A DNA stretch of 64,000 nucleotides from assembly GCA_026225555.1 (NCBI GenBank), contig JAMFSY010000114.1, positions 110,451-174,450 of the forward strand. The letters run 5' to 3'. The notes beneath the pieces are model-generated. The model was not told where the DNA came from, did no database searches, and saw only the letters and a program-made list of their open reading frames with translations. This document shows positions 60,692-64,000 of this stretch, piece after piece. Origin of the DNA: Methylacidiphilales bacterium. GTDB taxonomy: Bacteria > Verrucomicrobiota > Verrucomicrobiia > Methylacidiphilales > UBA1321. Within the stretch, counting starts at the first letter, position 1; every line of letters starts with the position of its first letter. The position numbers and the translations under genes are program-made.

Positions 60692-62467
60692 CTAGGCCGC
60701 CAGATTGAGGATTTCCTGGCCTGGATTTTCCAGCCGGACGAGCGCGGTCGGATCGAGGATCAAGCCGACACATCCGTCGCCGAGAATGGCGCCTCCAGAG
60801 ATCATCGGATCGGTCTTAAAAACATCACCGAGATGCTTGATCACGACCTCCTGCTTGCCGAGAAGTTCGTCGGCGAGCAGACAACGCTTTTGTCCATCCG
60901 CCTCGATCACCACCATGATTCCAGCTCCGGTATAGGTAGAGGCCGTCTGAAATTGAAAGTGATCGTGCAGGCGAAGCAGGGGAATCAATTCCTTGCGCAT
61001 TTGCACCACCTCACCACGGCCGGGCAGGGAGGTGATGTGGCAGGACTTTGGGTGGAACGATTCCCGCACCGAAATGGCGGGCAGGATATAGCGCTGCCCG
61101 CTCACCTTGATGATGAGGCCATCGATGATCGCCATGGTCAGCGGCAGCTGGATGGTAAAGCCGGTCCCGACGCCGGGGGCGGACCGAATATCGATCTTGC
61201 CGCGAAGCTTGCTGATATTTCTCTGCACCACATCCATGCCGACCCCGCGTCCGGAAATATCGGTGACCACTTCCGCAGTGGAAAAGCCGGGATGGAAAAT
61301 GAGGCTGAAGATATCTTTGTCTTCCGGAACGACGCCGGGTTTGAGAAGGCCATTCCTGATCGCCTTTTGCACGATGCGTTCGCGGTTTAATCCCGCGCCG
61401 TCGTCCTCGACTTCGATCAGGATATGGCCGCTTTTATGATAGGCCCGAAGCAGGATGCGGCCCGCTGCTGGTTTTCCCGCGGCGATGCGCTGGGCCATCG
61501 GTTCGATCGCGTGATCGACCGCGTTGCGCACCATGTGCATCAGCGGGTCGCTGAGTTTTTCCACCAGGGTGCGATCGACCTCGGTGTCTTCGCCTTCCAG
61601 GACCAGGTGGACCTCCTTCTTTTGCCGGGCCGCTACGTCGCGGACCAGTCGATGCATTTTTTGAAAGATGCCGCGGATGGGAACCATGCGCATGGTCATC
61701 GCCGTGCGCTGGAGTTCCTTGCTGATCCGATTCAGTTGCGACAAGTTGCGCATCAAGGCGTGGCTGTCGAAGGTGCTTGAGGAGGCGATTTGAACAATGA
61801 GCGATTGGGCAATGAGAAGCTCTCCGGCCAAATCGACCAGGCTATCGAGCTTGGCGGTGGAAACTTTGACCGAGTTATTTTCGTTGCCGGCGAGAAGAGG
61901 GGATTTGGCGTTGGCGGAAGGCTCAACTGGCGCGGGCGGTTCGACGGGCGCCGTCTCTGCCGATTCTTCCGGCACGGAGGATTTCAGGGCGGGAATATCA
62001 CAAGTGGCGGACTCATCACCATCCAGGATCCGGCGCACCGAGGCCTTCAGTGCCGAGGTGGGAATGAGAAGGGGTCGCCGGGTTTTCTTGCCTCGGACCT
62101 GCGCCTCGATTTCATCCACGAATTGTTTGAGCGTATCCCGTCCCTTCAGAATGATTTCGATAATTGCGGAATTGATCTCGAGATGGCCTTCCCGCACCTG
62201 GTCGAGCAACGATTCCAAGACGTGGGCCAGTTCACTGACCGCGGTCAAATCGAGAAATCCGGCATTTCCCTTGAAGGTATGAAATGCCCGGAAGATCGTG
62301 TTGACGACTTCCTGATTGTGGGCGTCTTCCTCGAGGACGAGTACCCCTTGCTCGATATGATCGAGATGGTCTCGGGCATCGTTGAGAAATTCCTGGAGCA
62401 GCTCCGAATCCGTTTCGGCGCTGATTTCCAAGGGAATCTCGCCGTTCAGTTCGGGGTCCTCGGGCAT
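60692..62467 (-). CDS. cheA: Chemotaxis histidine kinase CheA
   Basis: A 591-residue kinase. Hpt/P1 has H63 in FRAFHTFKGNAGF. A Pro/Ala-rich linker (about 130-205) stands where the P2 CheY-binding domain would be, so P2 seems missing. P3 has SLVDLAGELLIAQSLI. P4 has MHMVRNAVDHAIEP, EVEDDGAGLN and SGRGVGMDVVQ. P5 is CheW-like to the C-terminus. It is 6 bp after cheW. Confidence 0.96.
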   Translation of the reverse strand: MPEDPELNGEIPLEISAETDSELLQEFLNDARDHLDHIEQGVLVLEEDAHNQEVVNTIFRAFHTFKGNAGFLDLTAVSELAHVLESLLDQVREGHLEINSAIIEIILKGRDTLKQFVDEIEAQVRGKKTRRPLLIPTSALKASVRRILDGDESATCDIPALKSSVPEESAETAPVEPPAPVEPSANAKSPLLAGNENNSVKVSTAKLDSLVDLAGELLIAQSLIVQIASSSTFDSHALMRNLSQLNRISKELQRTAMTMRMVPIRGIFQKMHRLVRDVAARQKKEVHLVLEGEDTEVDRTLVEKLSDPLMHMVRNAVDHAIEPMAQRIAAGKPAAGRILLRAYHKSGHILIEVEDDGAGLNRERIVQKAIRNGLLKPGVVPEDKDIFSLIFHPGFSTAEVVTDISGRGVGMDVVQRNISKLRGKIDIRSAPGVGTGFTIQLPLTMAIIDGLIIKVSGQRYILPAISVRESFHPKSCHITSLPGRGEVVQMRKELIPLLRLHDHFQFQTASTYTGAGIMVVIEADGQKRCLLADELLGKQEVVIKHLGDVFKTDPMISGGAILGDGCVGLILDPTALVRLENPGQEILNLAA

Positions 62468-62473
62468 CGACGT

Positions 62474-63001
62474 CTAGGATTGGGCCGGGGTGGTTTCGAG
62501 GGCGGGGAAGGATAAGGGCAGGCCTTCGTGATCCTCCTGCACCATCTGGTCGATGTTCAGAAGCGCCTTCACCTGGCCGCGCACCTTGGCCATGTGCTCG
62601 ATGCAACTGACCGTATTTCCATTGCCAAAATGGGGGGCCGGTTCGATGTCCTCCGCATTGATGGAATAGACCTCCTCGAGGGCGTCCACAATCAGCCCCA
62701 TCAGCTTGGTGGCGGAAGCGATCTCGACCTGGGTGACAATGATGCAGGTGCGGTTCGTTGTGGTTGCTTCCGGCAGGCCGAACCTCATCCGGAGATCGAT
62801 TACCGGGACAATCTTTCCGCGCAAATTGATCACACCCTTGATATGAGCGGGCAGCCGGGGAATGGGCGTGATATCGAGCAGACGAATGATTTCCCGGGCC
62901 TTGAGAATGGGAATCCCGTAGGCAACGCTGCCCACGATGAAGGTGAGATATTTTCCGGCCACTTTGCCGGCGACGGATTTTTCGAGTGTTGATGCGGGCA
63001 T
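62474..63001 (-). CDS. cheW: Chemotaxis coupling protein CheW
   Basis: A 175-residue protein: YLTFIVGSVAYGIPILKARE, ITPIPRLPAHIKGVINLRGK and IVPVIDLRMRFGLP are CheW hallmarks. It couples receptors to CheA. It starts 13 bp after cheY. Confidence 0.96.
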   Translation of the reverse strand: MPASTLEKSVAGKVAGKYLTFIVGSVAYGIPILKAREIIRLLDITPIPRLPAHIKGVINLRGKIVPVIDLRMRFGLPEATTTNRTCIIVTQVEIASATKLMGLIVDALEEVYSINAEDIEPAPHFGNGNTVSCIEHMAKVRGQVKALLNIDQMVQEDHEGLPLSFPALETTPAQS

Positions 63002-63014
63002 AAAAAGAGGAAGA

Positions 63015-63404
63015 TTATTGGGCTGCCACGAGGAGTTGCAGATTGAGAATCTGGTTGGCCTGCGCCAGGAGTTGCTCGCCCTTGAAGGGCTTGGCGACGT
63101 AGCCGGCGACGTGCAACTGGTCGGCGCGCTCGATCGATTTATTGCCTGATTCCGCCGTCAGCATGATCACGGGCGTGGCCTGCAGCGCCTCGGTCTGCCG
63201 CAGCTTTTCCAGGACTTCGAGGCCGTTCATGTCTCCCATGGTGATATCGAGGAAGATCAGGTCGGGAAGAATGCTCGCGGCCATCGCCAGGCCATCGGCC
63301 CCATTGGAGGCCTCGAAGATCTCGCACTCGAAAGGCTGGAATGTTCTCGTGACGATCATTCGCACCATCTTGCTGTCATCCACCGTCAAAATTTTGTTAC
63401 TCAT
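63015..63404 (-). CDS. cheY: Chemotaxis response regulator CheY
   Basis: A 129-residue single REC domain: D9/D10, phosphoacceptor D53 (LIFLDITMGDMNG), T83 and K105 (YVAKPF). Placed among che genes it is the CheY acting on the switch. The DxTMGDMNG loop is slightly unlike the usual DxxMPxMDG. Confidence 0.92.
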   Translation of the reverse strand: MSNKILTVDDSKMVRMIVTRTFQPFECEIFEASNGADGLAMAASILPDLIFLDITMGDMNGLEVLEKLRQTEALQATPVIMLTAESGNKSIERADQLHVAGYVAKPFKGEQLLAQANQILNLQLLVAAQ

Positions 63405-63451
63405 AATATTCCAAGTTCCTTCTTCTCTTTTCGGTATAAGCCGAGGTTTCT

Positions 63452-63967
63452 TTAGTTTTCCGAAAATGGGTTGATGCAGAGATTCACGCCCAGCCCGCGC
63501 GTCCCCTGACGAAAGAAAAATTGTTCGCTGCTCGCGCCCGGAATCGAGTTGGCGACGAGGTCCTGATTGGCGCTGACCTGAGGGATCTCCATCTTCGAAT
63601 CCAGGCCTGCATCGTGCAGCCGCGACTGCAGGTTGCCGGTTACGATGTTGACAATTTCACCTATGGCATCCGTGATGACGTCGAGTGGATATTCCCCCTC
63701 GTCGCCGTCGCCTAGGATTCGCGCGGCGATAAGTCCGCTGAGCTCTTGCGAAAAGGAAAGAGCGACTTTTCCGCTTGTTCTTCCGTTGAAATTGACCGAG
63801 GCGGTCAAATGTCCGTGCTCCTCGATCGGCATCAGGGAGGGGTCATCGGTTTCCAGTAGAATCGAGACCATCGTGGCGAATGTTTCCGTCACGGCCCGGG
63901 TGAGCAAATCTCCGATGAGAAGAACGATTGTGCAGTTAAGACCCAGGCGGGAAATCGCCATCTCCAC
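63452..63967 (-). CDS. cheX: CheX-like CheY-P phosphatase / CheC-family protein
   Basis: A 171-residue protein with the CheX/CheC-type motif DAIGEIVNIVTGNLQSRL, where the E and N residues are the phosphatase pair in this family. The end RQGTRGLGVNLCINPF fits CheX. Start is taken at GTG 63967 (GGAG 5 nt upstream); ATG 63961 is an alternative, and the frame is open to the window edge. It would dephosphorylate CheY-P. Confidence 0.82.
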   Translation of the reverse strand: MEMAISRLGLNCTIVLLIGDLLTRAVTETFATMVSILLETDDPSLMPIEEHGHLTASVNFNGRTSGKVALSFSQELSGLIAARILGDGDEGEYPLDVITDAIGEIVNIVTGNLQSRLHDAGLDSKMEIPQVSANQDLVANSIPGASSEQFFFRQGTRGLGVNLCINPFSEN

Positions 63968-64000
63968 CGTCGCTCCATCGCGGGCGGATATCCGAGGATA

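Noticed and set aside
1-64000. CRISPR arrays, tRNA/rRNA genes, IS elements, prophage
   Set aside because: No regularly spaced repeats, no cloverleaf or rRNA-like segments, and no transposase, integrase or phage protein were recognised.

Overview
The window is about 64 kb of a Gram-negative bacterial chromosome. It holds a nearly complete flagellar and chemotaxis locus flanked by a large two-component signalling island. FlgH and FlgI (L and P rings) imply an outer membrane. Flagellar transcription can be read as two tiers: an NtrC-type sigma-54 activator with matching sigma-54-like promoters, and FliA/FlgM with sigma-28-like promoters. Gene content and protein style (short flagellin, FliW/CsrA, CgeB-like glycosyltransferases beside flagellin) suggest a Verrucomicrobiota/PVC-type organism, but that placement is inference only. 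No rRNA, tRNA, CRISPR array, transposase or phage gene was seen.

Layout. 1-4629 (+): a kinase tail, a double-receiver protein and two hybrid kinases, all tightly coupled. 13594-4670 (-): a long chain running FlgN-like protein, membrane coiled-coil protein, REC-kinase, two further hybrid kinases, a thioredoxin-like membrane protein and an MCP. 13840-14649 (+): flagellin with a strong terminator, then a REP-like doublet. 15006-20103: four glycosyltransferases, probably for flagellin glycosylation. 20130-22945 (-): fliS, an unknown gene and fliD. 23008-26283 (-): sigma-54 activator, TPR protein and proline-rich secreted protein. 26421-27734 (+): HDOD protein and flgM. 28072-45336 (+): flgBC, fliEFGHIJ, a MotE-like gene, fliK, a FlgD-motif protein, flgDE, fliLMNOPQR, flhBA. 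45649-57080 (+): membrane protein, fliA, motAB, two small unknowns, flgFGAHIJN, flgKL, fliW, csrA. 57111-63967 (-): unknown protein, GT9-like glycosyltransferase, mcp, cheA, cheW, cheY, cheX.

How the parts work together. The 28-45 kb and 45.6-57 kb blocks encode basal body, export apparatus, motor, hook and junction proteins. Each block is preceded by a sigma-54-like -24/-12 element and a shared upstream motif. Late genes (flagellin, fliD, flgM, mcp, the glycosyltransferase genes, and the leading genes of two signalling or secretion operons) carry elements of the form TAAx-N15-xCCGATAx, the pattern expected for the FliA encoded at 45946. FlgM would hold FliA back until hook completion, and FliW/CsrA would adjust flagellin translation. 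CheA/W/Y/X and two MCPs supply chemotaxis. cheB, cheR, flhF and flhG are not in the window. Very short predicted 5' leaders recur at the promoters inferred here.
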